Positions 44,469-53,056 are shown, counted from the first letter of the stretch. The stretch: DNA of 64,000 nt from an uncultured Pseudomonadota bacterium (GCA_903927005.1 CAIYLH010000054.1:44677-108676), one strand, 5' to 3'. Notes: a model not told the origin generated them from the letters alone. Made by a program: numbers and translations.

Positions 44469-46793
44469 TCATTCCCCCTGCGCGCGTTGCGCGATCCAGC
44501 ACTGACCGAGGCTGATGGCCCCGTCGTTCGGCGGCGCCGCCGCAGACTCCAACATCCAGATCCCACGCGCGGCGAGTTCACGGCGCAACGCGCAGGCAAG
44601 CACGTCGTTCTGCAGGCAACCACCACCGCAGGCGACCCGATCCAGACCGCTTTGGATCGCAGCCACGGACACCCACTCGGCAAGCCCACGCGCGACACCG
44701 GCATGAAACTCCGCCGCCAGGCGCCCACGATCGGCAGACCGCAGCAGCGGCTCCAGCAGCGGCAGCAAATCGAGCACACCGTCGGCGCCGAGCCGCGCCG
44801 CAGCCGCGGGCTCTGCTACGCCGGCCGCCGCGGCGGCACCCTCAAGCAACATCGCCGCCTGACCCTCGAAGCTGGTGACCTCGCGCAGGCCGACCAGCGC
44901 TGCGGCGGCGTCGAACCAGCGACCCAGACTGGAGGTCGACGGCGCTCGGCCGTGGGCGAGTAGCCTTGCGACCGCCGTCGCGGCAGGTTGGGACGCGAAT
45001 CGGGTTGAGATTTCATCGGCCCGCCCGAGCGCGACAAGCACCGCCGCAGCGACCCGCCACGGCTCGCGCGCGGCGCGATCCCCGCCAACCAGCGGCAGCG
45101 TCCGCAGGTGCCCTAGGCGCTGCATGCGGGCGCCATCGACACGCAGCAGCTCCCCGCCCCAAGCGCCGCGGTCCGTTCCGTAGCCAACGCCATCCAATGC
45201 GAGGCCTAGAACCGGCCCCTCTACGCCGTGCTCGGCCAGCACTGCAGCGACGTGGGCATGATGGTGCTGCACGGGGATGAGCGGCACGGACCACTCCGCT
45301 GCGAGGCGAGCAGCAAGGCGTGTGCTGTGAAAATCCGGGTGCAGGTCGTGCGCGACGGCCACTGGCCGTACGCCGGTTAGGGACAGCAGGTGTGCGACGG
45401 CAGCATCGAAGGCGCGCCGCGTCGGCGCCAGATCCAGGTCGCCAACGTGCGGACTGAGGAACGCCTGATCGCCGCGGGTGACGCACGCAGTCGCCTTGTA
45501 GTGACCGCCGAGGCCAAGCACCTGCGGACCGCGCGACGCCAGTCCGATCGCCCGCGGCGCTGCGCCGCGCGCACGACGCACGAACCGCGGCTGACCCTCG
45601 CGCACGCGCATCACCGAGTCATCGCAACGGGTAACGATCCGACGGTCGTGCAGCAGCCACGCGTCTGCGATACCGGTCAGGGCCTGCAACGCCTCATCGT
45701 CGTCGATAACCAGCGGCTCGTCGTGCAGATTCGCGCTGGTCATCACCAACAGTAACGGCTGCGCCTCGGCAAGCCAGCCAGTGCCGGCCGGTCGGCCGAG
45801 CGCTTCATGAAAAAGCAGGTGGTGGATGGGCGTGTACGGCAGCATCACACCGAGTCTGCCGACGCCGTCCGCGATACCCGCCAGAGCGGCGCCTGCGCTC
45901 GGGGCGCGAGGCACCAGCACAATCGGCCGCTCTACTGATTCCAGCAGCGCGCGTTCCGCATCGCACAGACGTACCAAGTCCGCCAGCGAGGCGACGTTCG
46001 CTGCCATCACCGCAAAGGGTTGCTCCTCGCGGTGCTTGCGGGATCGCAGGCGCGCGACCGCCGCCGCGTCAGTCGCGACGCAAGCGAGGTGCCAACCACC
46101 TAGTCCCTTGATCGCGACAATGCCGCCCGACTGCAGGCAGCGCAGCGCTCCGGCGATCGGATCCTCGGCCGGATCGCCACCCACTAACCGCAGCGATGGC
46201 CCGCAAACCGCACAGGCGGTCGCCTCCGCGTGGAAGCGCCGTTCACCAGGCGCTCGATACTCAGCGTCACAGCGAGCACACAACGGGAATGGCGCAAGGC
46301 TGGTCCGCGCCCGATCGTAGGGCAGCGCCTCAGTGACCGTGTAGCGCGGCCCGCAGTCGGTGCAGTTGATCAACGCGTAACGATAGCGCCTATCACCCGC
46401 ATCGAACATCTCCGCAAGGCAAGCAGGACACACGCCGGTATCGTGTCCAATCGCGGTGTCGGTGCCGGTTGCGAGACTTTCGATGACGGAAAAGCCGTCC
46501 CTGCCCGGATCCGGCGCGCAATCCTCCACATCGATCGCATCGACGCGGGCGCGTGGCGGAGGCGCGGTACGAAGTCGCGCGCGCAGCGCTGCGAGCGCCG
46601 CTGGCGCACCCTGCACGTCAATCCAGACGCCGGCGCCGTCGTTGCAGACAGTGCCGGCGAGTTGCAGCTCGGTTGCGGCTCTATAGACAAAGGGCCGGAA
46701 GCCGACGCCCTGAACAACGCCACGCACGCGGATGCGTTGCCGCTCGAGGCTCCGCGCGGACAGCTTGGAGCAACGCGCCGCGGCGTCGATCAC
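44469..46793 (-). CDS. hypF: HypF, carbamoyltransferase for cyanide ligand synthesis
   Basis: 774 residues. Domains in order: acylphosphatase-like (RVRGVVQGVGFRPFVYRAA), two Cys4 zinc fingers (CPACLAEMFDAGDRRY, INCTDCGPRYT; CARCDAEYRAPGE, ACAVCGP), YrdC-like (GIVAIKGLGGWHLAC) and Kae1-like (VQHHHAHVAAVLAEHG, LALDGVGYGTDRGAWGGEL). It makes carbamoyl-AMP from carbamoyl phosphate and transfers the carbamoyl group to the HypE C-terminal Cys. All domains are intact. It overlaps hypB by four bases. Confidence 0.97.
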   Translation of the reverse strand: MIDAAARCSKLSARSLERQRIRVRGVVQGVGFRPFVYRAATELQLAGTVCNDGAGVWIDVQGAPAALAALRARLRTAPPPRARVDAIDVEDCAPDPGRDGFSVIESLATGTDTAIGHDTGVCPACLAEMFDAGDRRYRYALINCTDCGPRYTVTEALPYDRARTSLAPFPLCARCDAEYRAPGERRFHAEATACAVCGPSLRLVGGDPAEDPIAGALRCLQSGGIVAIKGLGGWHLACVATDAAAVARLRSRKHREEQPFAVMAANVASLADLVRLCDAERALLESVERPIVLVPRAPSAGAALAGIADGVGRLGVMLPYTPIHHLLFHEALGRPAGTGWLAEAQPLLLVMTSANLHDEPLVIDDDEALQALTGIADAWLLHDRRIVTRCDDSVMRVREGQPRFVRRARGAAPRAIGLASRGPQVLGLGGHYKATACVTRGDQAFLSPHVGDLDLAPTRRAFDAAVAHLLSLTGVRPVAVAHDLHPDFHSTRLAARLAAEWSVPLIPVQHHHAHVAAVLAEHGVEGPVLGLALDGVGYGTDRGAWGGELLRVDGARMQRLGHLRTLPLVGGDRAAREPWRVAAAVLVALGRADEISTRFASQPAATAVARLLAHGRAPSTSSLGRWFDAAAALVGLREVTSFEGQAAMLLEGAAAAAGVAEPAAAARLGADGVLDLLPLLEPLLRSADRGRLAAEFHAGVARGLAEWVSVAAIQSGLDRVACGGGCLQNDVLACALRRELAARGIWMLESAAAPPNDGAISLGQCWIAQRAQGE

Positions 46794-47629
46794 GCACGCG
46801 CTCCGGCATCAGTCACAGCCAGCGGACCCGACATCCGGGCGCGCACGGCGACTTCCCGCCGTAGCCACGCAAGCCACGCATCGAAACCTGCGCCAGACAT
46901 CACCGATAGCGTCAGACACTCCAGCGCTGGGTTTATGCGCATCGCGTTCGCCGTTGCACGAGCAACATCGAATGGCACGTACGGCAGCAAGTCGGACTTG
47001 GTGATCAGACACAGGTCGGCCGCGCGGAACATGTCTGGATACTTGAGCGGCTTGTCGTCCCCCTCCGTGACAGACAGCACGACGACCTTGTGCGCCTCGC
47101 CCAGATCGAAGGCGGCAGGGCAGACAAGGTTGCCGACGTTTTCGATAAACAGAATCCCGCCACGCTGTAGCGGCAACGACTCCGCCGCATGACCGACCTG
47201 GTGCGCATCGAGGTGACAGCCCTTGCCGGTATTGAGCTGCACTACCGGCGCGCCAGTGGCCGCGATGCGATCAGCGTCGAGACTCGTCTGCTGATCGCCT
47301 TCCACGACCGCCGCCGGACAGAGGCCGGCGAGTGCCTTGAGCGTCTCGACCAGCAGCGTCGTCTTGCCCGAGCCGGGGCTCGAGACCAGATTCAGCGCAA
47401 GTACACCGGCGGCCTCGAAGCGATGGCGGTTGGTCGCGGCATAACGATCGTTCTTTGCGAGCAGATCCTGCTCGACGCTAACGGTGCGGGTCGTCGTGGG
47501 GCGCAGCACACCAAAGCCACGCGCGCCAGGCAGGACCGCATCCGCGGCGTGCGAATGATCATGCGCGTCGTGATCATGGCCAGGGCCATGGGCATCAGAG
47601 GTCGCCGAGCAGCCGCAGGTCACGCACAT
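46790..47629 (-). CDS. hypB: HypB, GTPase and nickel-binding maturation protein
   Basis: 279 residues. The N-terminal CVTCGC is the high-affinity CxxCGC nickel site, followed by a His-rich stretch (HGPGHDHDAHDHSHA) for nickel storage. The GTPase domain has P-loop SSPGSGKTTLL and the metal-site NTGKGCHLDAHQV. It powers nickel insertion into the large-subunit precursor together with HypA and SlyD. The His-rich stretch is of moderate length. Its start overlaps the hypA end by 10 bases. Confidence 0.96.
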   Translation of the reverse strand: MCVTCGCSATSDAHGPGHDHDAHDHSHAADAVLPGARGFGVLRPTTTRTVSVEQDLLAKNDRYAATNRHRFEAAGVLALNLVSSPGSGKTTLLVETLKALAGLCPAAVVEGDQQTSLDADRIAATGAPVVQLNTGKGCHLDAHQVGHAAESLPLQRGGILFIENVGNLVCPAAFDLGEAHKVVVLSVTEGDDKPLKYPDMFRAADLCLITKSDLLPYVPFDVARATANAMRINPALECLTLSVMSGAGFDAWLAWLRREVAVRARMSGPLAVTDAGARA

Positions 47630-47988
47630 GTCGAACTCTCCTGTTCCGGTCCTAGGTCGATGTCTTTGACTCGCATGTCGCCACCGCCGGTCACCTCCAG
47701 CCGATAGCCCCCGCAGCCTGGGCAGCCAGCACCACCTTCAGCGATGGCGACTGCCTCACCGCAGTCCCAGCACCAGCCGCTGCCCGGAACGGTCTCTATT
47801 TCCAGGCGCGCGCCAGCGGCGACACCATCCTGCATCACAACGTCGAAGCAGAATCGCAGCGCCTCAGGCTCGACGGTGGCCAGCGCACCAATCTGCAAGC
47901 GCACCGCAGTGACGCGGCGGGCGCCATGCTGGCTCGCGGTCTGCTCCACGATCTCGCGGACGCTCTCCATCAGCGACATCTCATGCAT
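47620..47988 (-). CDS. hypA: HypA, nickel metallochaperone
   Basis: 122 residues, beginning MHEMSLMESVREIVEQ; His2 and Glu3 are the conserved nickel ligands. The zinc site is formed by CWDCGEAV and CPGCGGYRLEV. HypA delivers nickel to the large subunit with HypB. Its start overlaps the hupK end by 8 bases, and hypB's start lies inside its 3' end. Confidence 0.95.
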   Translation of the reverse strand: MHEMSLMESVREIVEQTASQHGARRVTAVRLQIGALATVEPEALRFCFDVVMQDGVAAGARLEIETVPGSGWCWDCGEAVAIAEGGAGCPGCGGYRLEVTGGGDMRVKDIDLGPEQESSTCA

Positions 47989-48991
47989 CAGGCCCGCCTA
48001 CGACTGCCACCGCATGCGAGACACACGGATCGAACGCCAGCGCCCAGAGCGAGGCGGCGCGGGCCGCCTCGCGGGCGCCCTCCACCGGCAGGCCGCGCAG
48101 GTAGGCGACAAACGGGCCGTCGGCGGCGAAGTGGCGCTCCGTCGGGGTGTGAATCAGGTAGGCGCTGACTACTCCGTCAGCCAGGGTCGCATCGTGTTCG
48201 AGCCAGCCGCGGGCAGTGGCAACGGAACCCAGGCCGCGGCCCGGTGCAGGGCTAGCAGCTGCCATGTCGATCATGTTCAGAGAATCGCTGCACAACCCGA
48301 GTAACAGTTCCAGCAGCGACACCACGCGCGCGGCCAGCAGCGCCTCGAGCGCGCGCCCCGCGTCCTGCAGTGAAGCTATCCAGCGATGCTCGCTGGCAGT
48401 CTCGAGCGGCGAGTCGAGTGTTCCGGCTGGCCGCGCCTGCAACCCGACCCGTGGAGTGGCGGCCCGTTCCGCTCGCAGCAGTCCGAACAAACGGGCCACT
48501 GGCGTGGCCGCCGAGGCGTGCCAACGATCAAACGCGGCCAGCTCATCGAACTGCGCGAGCGCCGCCGCCGGCATACCCAGCCAGTCTGCCTCGAGCGTCG
48601 TCAACAACTGCGACGGCCAGTCGGGCGCACCTGACTGGATCCCGCCGTACCAGCGCGTGAACGCATCGCGCGCAGGCATGGCACCGAGCAGGGCCGGCCA
48701 GTCGAGCCACAGACGCCACAGGTGCTCCTGCACTGCCTCCGCGGCAACCGCAGCGGCGAGCCGTCCGTGCCGGTCGTGTGCAAGCGAAACGCCGCCAGCA
48801 GCGGCGAGGGTGAGCTCCGCGCAGGCACGCTGCGCGGCACCGCAGACCGCATAGAGGCGGCCGAGCACGCCAGCGACGGCCGCCGGACTCAGGCCAACCA
48901 GCACTCGGGCGGGGTTCGGCGTTCGCGCATCGATGCGCACCGTCTCGATGCAGCCGCGCGAACATTCGACGACGATATCGATGCTCGCCAT
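47981..48991 (-). CDS. hupK: HupK, large-subunit-like hydrogenase maturation protein (HoxV type)
   Basis: Start at ATG 48991 (MASIDIVVECSRGCIETV), 336 residues; the track adds 53. It resembles a shortened hydrogenase large subunit. The C-terminus has FDPCVSHAVAVVGG in place of the mature DPCxxCxxH cluster, so one Cys remains and no NiFe site is likely. HupK/HoxV is proposed to act as a scaffold for passing the Fe(CN)2CO unit to the real large subunit. It ends 8 bases inside hypA and starts 2 bases after hupJ. Confidence 0.88.
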   Translation of the reverse strand: MASIDIVVECSRGCIETVRIDARTPNPARVLVGLSPAAVAGVLGRLYAVCGAAQRACAELTLAAAGGVSLAHDRHGRLAAAVAAEAVQEHLWRLWLDWPALLGAMPARDAFTRWYGGIQSGAPDWPSQLLTTLEADWLGMPAAALAQFDELAAFDRWHASAATPVARLFGLLRAERAATPRVGLQARPAGTLDSPLETASEHRWIASLQDAGRALEALLAARVVSLLELLLGLCSDSLNMIDMAAASPAPGRGLGSVATARGWLEHDATLADGVVSAYLIHTPTERHFAADGPFVAYLRGLPVEGAREAARAASLWALAFDPCVSHAVAVVGGPDA

Positions 48992-48993
48992 CG

Positions 48994-49485
48994 CTACCCC
49001 CCCGTCAGCAGTCCGCGCCGCGACAGCCGCGCGGGGCCTGCAACCGGTGCGGGCTGCGGGGCCTGCAGCAAGGCTTCCAGCGCTGCGTGAGCTGCCTGCT
49101 CCGCATCTTCCTGCGACGCGAATTCGGTGACGGGCGAAAACAGCGAGCACTGGTGATAGGTACCGACATCAGCCTCGGTGTGCGCCATGAATCCATATAC
49201 GCCGGACGGGAACGCCCAGGGATGGGCATCTCCCTGACGCACCGGCGGCAGTGCCTCAGCAGCGCCATCCATCAGCATCAGGTTGATGCACCACGGCGTC
49301 ACGAGCGCACCCAGGCGCAGGCCGCGCCAGTCCCGAAATCCCAACGCTGCAACCCGTAGTCGGGGATTGAGAAACTCGAGCCCCGCCATGCGGGTAGCCA
49401 AAATCCCCTCAAAGGTGCGTTCCAGCCGTAACTCGTCGGCCGACCGCGGCGCAGCGCTCGCGCCCACGCTGGGCTGTGCGCTCAC
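48994..49485 (-). CDS. hupJ: HupJ / HybE-family hydrogenase assembly chaperone (HoxT type)
   Basis: The GTG at 49485 (GTGA overlap with the rubredoxin stop) gives 163 residues; the ATG at 49533 used by the track is an alternative inside the rubredoxin gene. The sequence contains ERTFEGILATRMAGLEFLNPRLRVAALGFRDW and LGALVTPWCINLMLMDG, the HybE/HoxT family core. In E. coli HybE is a private chaperone for hydrogenase subunits; in O2-tolerant loci its relatives protect the small-subunit cluster during assembly. Confidence 0.88.
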   Translation of the reverse strand: MSAQPSVGASAAPRSADELRLERTFEGILATRMAGLEFLNPRLRVAALGFRDWRGLRLGALVTPWCINLMLMDGAAEALPPVRQGDAHPWAFPSGVYGFMAHTEADVGTYHQCSLFSPVTEFASQEDAEQAAHAALEALLQAPQPAPVAGPARLSRRGLLTGG

Positions 49486-49688
49486 GCAGGCACCCGCAGG
49501 AACCGCGTCTTGGGCGCATCGCAATGAGGACACGTCCAGTTGGACGGCAATTGCTCGAACGCAGTCCCATAGGAGACCTGAGCGAAATCGTCACCCTTGC
49601 TGGGATCGTAGACCGTCCAGCAAACACCGCATTCGTAGCAGACCCCTGAGGTCGACGGCTCGCCGGTAGTGAGGTCCACGGAACTCAT
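49482..49688 (-). CDS. hupI: Rubredoxin of the hydrogenase operon (HupI/HoxR)
   Basis: 68 residues with the rubredoxin iron ligands in CYECGVCW (Cys17, Cys20) and CPHCDAPK (Cys53, Cys56), plus the aromatic core YDPSKGDDFAQVSYGTAFEQLP. In Cupriavidus, HoxR is needed for synthesis of the membrane-bound hydrogenase at high oxygen, probably by supplying electrons for building the [4Fe-3S] cluster. It lies 4 bases after hupH and overlaps hupJ. Confidence 0.95.
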   Translation of the reverse strand: MSSVDLTTGEPSTSGVCYECGVCWTVYDPSKGDDFAQVSYGTAFEQLPSNWTCPHCDAPKTRFLRVPA

Positions 49689-49692
49689 CGCG

Positions 49693-50535
49693 CTACTCGA
49701 GCGTTTCCAGCCACTCGCCCAGACGCGAGAGCGAGTCGGCGAAATCCTCCGGTGCCGCCAGCGCGACCTCCGGCACCGCAGTGACCTCGATGGTGTTCAG
49801 GATCAGGCTATTCATGCTGTTGAAATACTGCACCCACCAGGTATCTCGCAAGCGCGTGCTGGTGATGCGACAGTTGCCGTAGCCACGCGACAGCAGCGTC
49901 ACCGGACCGATCTCCAACGCTCCTACCAGCCAGGCAATGTCTTCACTGGTGACCGGCAACAAGGTCAGGTTCACGACGTGGGTCGGCGCCCCGTCACCCC
50001 GCGCGCTGGCGGCAACGAGCTCGGTCAGTAGCGCCGGCGCGTTCATGACGCCGGCGGGAGGAACCCGCTTCGGCATCCTGCAACGGGAACCCAGCAGCGC
50101 CGCCTCGCGGATCACGGCCGGGACGGGCGCGACCTCAACCACGTCCCCCACCATCTCACCGGATTCGTCGAAATTGCGAATGCGCCAGAAGCCAGGAAAC
50201 GCGGTTTCCTGTAGGCGCACCGCTGGCTCATCGATGATCGCACCGACCTCGCCCTCGCCGAGGGTCTCGTTGACCAGTGCGATCGCGGCGGGGCTGAGCG
50301 TGAGCACGTCGCGGGTCAACTGCACGCTGCCGCCGAATTCGTGTGCGGCCGCTGTGGAATGCAAGTCCTCCAAAAACGCCCGGGCCTCGGCAAGTGCCGC
50401 CGGACTGACATCCACGGGGCGTGCCGGCATATGAAACGTCGCGAGCATCTCGGGCATGCGCACGAAGTCGAGTTCGTCGTCCAGAGGCTGTGACCCGGGG
50501 CCAATATTGACGACCGGAATGGGGAACGCTTTCAT
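49693..50535 (-). CDS. hupH: HupH, small-subunit maturation protein (HyaF/HoxQ)
   Basis: 280 residues beginning MKAFPIPVVNIGPGSQPLDDELDFV, with the HupH-type centre TLGEGEVGAI and SNLVLLPVTSEDIAWLVGAL-like (VNLTLLPVTSEDI) segments and a C-terminal IRITSTRLRDTWWVQYFNSMN stretch. HyaF/HoxQ proteins interact with the small subunit and its proximal cluster in oxygen-tolerant hydrogenases. Its start overlaps the hupG stop by four bases and its end is 4 bases before the rubredoxin gene. Confidence 0.93.
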   Translation of the reverse strand: MKAFPIPVVNIGPGSQPLDDELDFVRMPEMLATFHMPARPVDVSPAALAEARAFLEDLHSTAAAHEFGGSVQLTRDVLTLSPAAIALVNETLGEGEVGAIIDEPAVRLQETAFPGFWRIRNFDESGEMVGDVVEVAPVPAVIREAALLGSRCRMPKRVPPAGVMNAPALLTELVAASARGDGAPTHVVNLTLLPVTSEDIAWLVGALEIGPVTLLSRGYGNCRITSTRLRDTWWVQYFNSMNSLILNTIEVTAVPEVALAAPEDFADSLSRLGEWLETLE

Positions 50536-50984
50536 GCAGACCTCGCGGCAGGACTGTGGGCGGGATAGCGACCGGCAACTGGCGGTGTCTGGCTGGGAGC
50601 GTCACAAAGCAGGCGCATCGCGACCACGTACACGTCCCAATCCCGCATTCCTTCGATGACACCGATGTACTCACCGTCGCGCAGCACTACCAGCGCCGGC
50701 AACTTGTCGATGCCATAGCGCGTGGCGGCGGCAGCGCTCTGGGTCGGATCCAGGATCGCGGCGCGCATTGCAGGGAAGATCGTCAGCAGCTCTGGCAGCA
50801 CGACGCAGACGTCCCAGCTTTCAGGAGACCGTCCCGGCTCGCCGGTATAAAGCAGCGCCAGCACACCCGGCGCGGCCGCGATGACATCAAGCTGGTCCGC
50901 CGTCACCGTTGGAACGCCGGCGTCGCGCGCCAGGCGCAATAGCAGTTCAGCGAACGCAGCGGCCCGTTGTTCAGCGTATGTCAT
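50532..50984 (-). CDS. hupG: HupG, thioredoxin-fold hydrogenase chaperone (HyaE/HoxO)
   Basis: 150 residues. The thioredoxin-like fold lacks a CxxC: the middle reads VLALLYTGEPGRSPESWDVCVVLPELL and KLPALVVLRDGEYIGVIEG. HyaE/HoxO is a Tat-linked chaperone binding the small-subunit signal peptide and stopping premature export. The start overlaps the hupF stop by four bases; hupH follows with a four-base overlap. Confidence 0.92.
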   Translation of the reverse strand: MTYAEQRAAAFAELLLRLARDAGVPTVTADQLDVIAAAPGVLALLYTGEPGRSPESWDVCVVLPELLTIFPAMRAAILDPTQSAAAATRYGIDKLPALVVLRDGEYIGVIEGMRDWDVYVVAMRLLCDAPSQTPPVAGRYPAHSPAARSA

Positions 50985-51286
50985 GACTTACCTCGGAGAA
51001 ATTCAGGAAGCTGGGGCTCACGATCGACCAGATCGGGAAAGAACGTGGCCACATCAAACGGCTCTCCACGCTCGATCGCAGCTAGCGCGCCGAGCGCCTG
51101 CGAAATGCGACCTGCGTCGTCAGCGTCCAGATGACCCCGTGCCGCTCCCAGAAAGGTCAGCAGCCAGTCGCCCGGCAGTACTGGAGTCACCAACAGAATG
51201 TCTATGAGGGTCTCGCCGTCCGGACCACGGCACAGCGCCATCGTTTCGGACACCGAGATCACCTGCATAGGAATACCAAGGCACAT
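50981..51286 (-). CDS. hupF: HupF, HypC-family chaperone of the uptake hydrogenase (HoxL)
   Basis: Start at ATG 51286 (MCLGIPMQVISVSETM), 101 residues. The N-terminal Cys2 and fold match HypC, with a C-terminal extension (FFPDLVDREPQLPEFL) typical of HupF/HoxL. It binds the large-subunit precursor and protects it from oxygen during cofactor insertion. It is 4 bases after hupD and overlaps hupG. Confidence 0.94.
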   Translation of the reverse strand: MCLGIPMQVISVSETMALCRGPDGETLIDILLVTPVLPGDWLLTFLGAARGHLDADDAGRISQALGALAAIERGEPFDVATFFPDLVDREPQLPEFLRGKS

Positions 51287-51290
51287 GCGG

Positions 51291-51890
51291 TCACTCGGCT
51301 CGCGGCAGGAAGCGGGCGTCACCAATGCGACAGGCGCTATCGGCCGACGGACGCTCCGTCTCGTAACGAGCAAGACTTAGCGGCGAATCCTCGCCCAGCG
51401 GCACGGCCCGCTGCTGCGGCGCGAGGCCCCACTCCCGCAGCAAGCCGACAGCGATCTCGATGGCCTCGGGAATACGGGCACGCATACCCGGCCGAAGGCT
51501 GCCGCCGTAATCCTCCAATTCGTAAGGCTGCACGCCGATCAGCACGATCGGATCGGGCAAGGTGCCGGTCAGCGCGGCGAGGGCAAGCACCTCTTGGAAG
51601 CCCGTCTGGTGCAGGCTCGTCTTGCGCACCCCGAGATAGCGCGGCACTGCATCGCCGTGCATTACCTTGAGCGTACCGGGCAGGAGCGCGAAATCAATCG
51701 CGTCGAAGATGATCAAGCGGCGAGCGGCCTGCAGGTAGGGCAGCAGGTACAGGCCCTGCGTGCCGCCGTCGAGCGAAGTGCTCCCCACCGGCAGTTCCCA
51801 CTGTGCATGAAAGGCTTCGACACAGCGAACCCCGAAGCCCTCATCGGCCCAAAGCACGTTGCCGATTCCAAGCACCAGCGCCTCGTCCAT
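51291..51890 (-). CDS. hupD: HupD, hydrogenase maturation endopeptidase (HyaD/HoxM)
   Basis: 199 residues. The N-terminal MDEALVLGIGNVLWADEGFGVRCVEAF and the later IFDAIDFALLPGTL and GFQEVLALAAL blocks match family M52 proteases; Glu17 and Asp in FDAID and a His region (LHQTGFQ) provide the nickel-sensing ligands. It cuts the large-subunit C-terminal extension after nickel insertion, releasing the 15-residue tail seen in hupL. It is the first gene of the continuous hupD-hypX transcription unit, and the palindrome GTAACGG-N3-CCGTTAC lies 29 bases upstream of its ATG. Confidence 0.95.
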   Translation of the reverse strand: MDEALVLGIGNVLWADEGFGVRCVEAFHAQWELPVGSTSLDGGTQGLYLLPYLQAARRLIIFDAIDFALLPGTLKVMHGDAVPRYLGVRKTSLHQTGFQEVLALAALTGTLPDPIVLIGVQPYELEDYGGSLRPGMRARIPEAIEIAVGLLREWGLAPQQRAVPLGEDSPLSLARYETERPSADSACRIGDARFLPRAE

Positions 51891-51918
51891 GGCACACCCT
51901 CCGTCTCAGGGAGGAACT

Positions 51919-51935
51919 GTAACGGCCGCCGTTAC
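51919..51935. promoter_or_regulatory. 17-bp palindrome GTAACGG-N3-CCGTTAC upstream of hupD
   Basis: GTAACGGCCGCCGTTAC: perfect 7-bp arms (8 bp if the outer spacer bases are counted) and a short spacer, centred 37 bases upstream of the hupD ATG. The same arms and spacing occur upstream of hupS at 56077-56093. I did not notice a third full copy elsewhere in the window. The form suggests an operator for a dimeric regulator. Confidence 0.65.
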
Positions 51936-52015
51936 GCCTCACCTATACGGAGGTACCGCAGAATACTTGGGAAGTCGCGCAGCGTCGCTGCAGCGAGCCG
52001 CAACGGCCGCAAGAG

Positions 52016-52357
52016 TCAGGATCTGGCGTCGTATTCGAGCCGGGCCCGGTGCAGATCCCATGCCGCCTGCAGGTGCAGCCACAACTCCGGTCCTGTACCG
52101 AAGTACCTGGCAAGTCGCAGTGCGGTGTCCGGCGTCAGCCCGCGACGCCCATTCACGATTTCGTTCACCCGTCGCCTGGAAACGCCGAGTGCCTTGGCGA
52201 GGCCTTCCTGCGACAGGCTGAGTGGCTGCAGGAAGCGGGAATCCAGGAACTGACCCGGATGCTGGGGTCGCCGCCCGCGCAGCGCAGGACGCGGCCCCGA
52301 GACCTCGCTTCTTGCAACCGCTACCACGCTATTAATCCTTAAACGTCCTATAGCCAC
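52016..52357 (-). CDS. Orphan HigA-family XRE helix-turn-helix protein
   Basis: 113 residues as tracked; a GTG at 52327 would give 103 residues and remove the overlap with hupC's end. The C-terminal two thirds hold an XRE helix-turn-helix (LSQEGLAKALGVSRRRVNEIVNGRRGLTPDTALRLARYF) and the HigA-type ending LWLHLQAAWDLHRARL. HigA antitoxins usually follow a higB toxin; the gene before it is hupC, and no toxin-like ORF is seen on either side. The N-terminal 40 residues are Arg/Pro-rich and unlike HigA. It sits in the hydrogenase operon, one gene away from a shared palindrome, so a role as a local transcription factor is plausible. Confidence 0.8.
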   Translation of the reverse strand: MAIGRLRINSVVAVARSEVSGPRPALRGRRPQHPGQFLDSRFLQPLSLSQEGLAKALGVSRRRVNEIVNGRRGLTPDTALRLARYFGTGPELWLHLQAAWDLHRARLEYDARS

Positions 52358-53033
52358 TCACCATCGTGCTGACGATACTCTCACGAGTCGTCACGTCCTG
52401 ACGCAGGACCATGTACAGATGGACGATGAAAAACGTGACCATCAGCCACATGCCAAGGTGATGCCAGGTGTGCACATTCTGGCTCTGCCCGAACAGCGGA
52501 ATCACCCAACCGAACAGCATATCCGACCACGTGCCCTTGCCCGCACCTTCCGAATACAGCGCAAAGCCCGTTATCATCATGAAGAAGGATACCGGCACGA
52601 GCATGAACGCCATGGCCGCCTGCGCCATCGGGTTGTGGCCGCTGTACTTGATCTCCCGCACGTGCATGAACGCGTACGATTTTACGTCGTACATGAACTC
52701 CTGCCACCAGATCTTGTTGAAGATCGGCACCAGGAACAGCTGACGGGCGTAGTCGTTTCCAACAAACGCCCAGTAGATCCGCAGCAGCCAGGAAACTGCG
52801 AGCGTGTAACCTGAGGCAAAGTGCGCGAAGCGGATATAGCCGAACAGAAAGTGCTCGGAAGCCTCGCCACTAACGGACGGCGGAGGGTATGAAATCAGCA
52901 GTCCCGTAACGATCAGAACGGTGACCGCTATTACCATCACCCAGTGCCAGAGCCGCACCGGTGCCTCGTAGATGTAGATCGACTTCAGGTCCTTGTTGCG
53001 AGGATCCGTGTCGACTGAGTTGTGGAGCAACAT
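52332..53033 (-). CDS. hupC: HupC, membrane cytochrome b of the uptake hydrogenase (HyaC/HoxZ)
   Basis: 233 residues with four transmembrane segments (about 30-50, 70-95, 140-165, 195-215). Haem-ligand histidines are visible in PVRLWHWVMVIAV, IRFAHFASGYTLAV and NVHTWHHLGMWLM/VHLYMVL, the family's bis-His b-haem pattern. It anchors HupSL at the periplasmic side and passes electrons from H2 oxidation to the quinone pool. It follows hupL after 23 bases. Confidence 0.94.
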   Translation of the reverse strand: MLLHNSVDTDPRNKDLKSIYIYEAPVRLWHWVMVIAVTVLIVTGLLISYPPPSVSGEASEHFLFGYIRFAHFASGYTLAVSWLLRIYWAFVGNDYARQLFLVPIFNKIWWQEFMYDVKSYAFMHVREIKYSGHNPMAQAAMAFMLVPVSFFMMITGFALYSEGAGKGTWSDMLFGWVIPLFGQSQNVHTWHHLGMWLMVTFFIVHLYMVLRQDVTTRESIVSTMVSGYRTFKD

Positions 53034-53056
53034 GAGCGTCTCCTTTCAGTCGCGGC

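Noticed and set aside
52016-52357. HigBA toxin-antitoxin module
   Set aside because: Only the antitoxin-like gene exists; hupC lies directly upstream and hupD downstream, with no toxin-sized ORF between.
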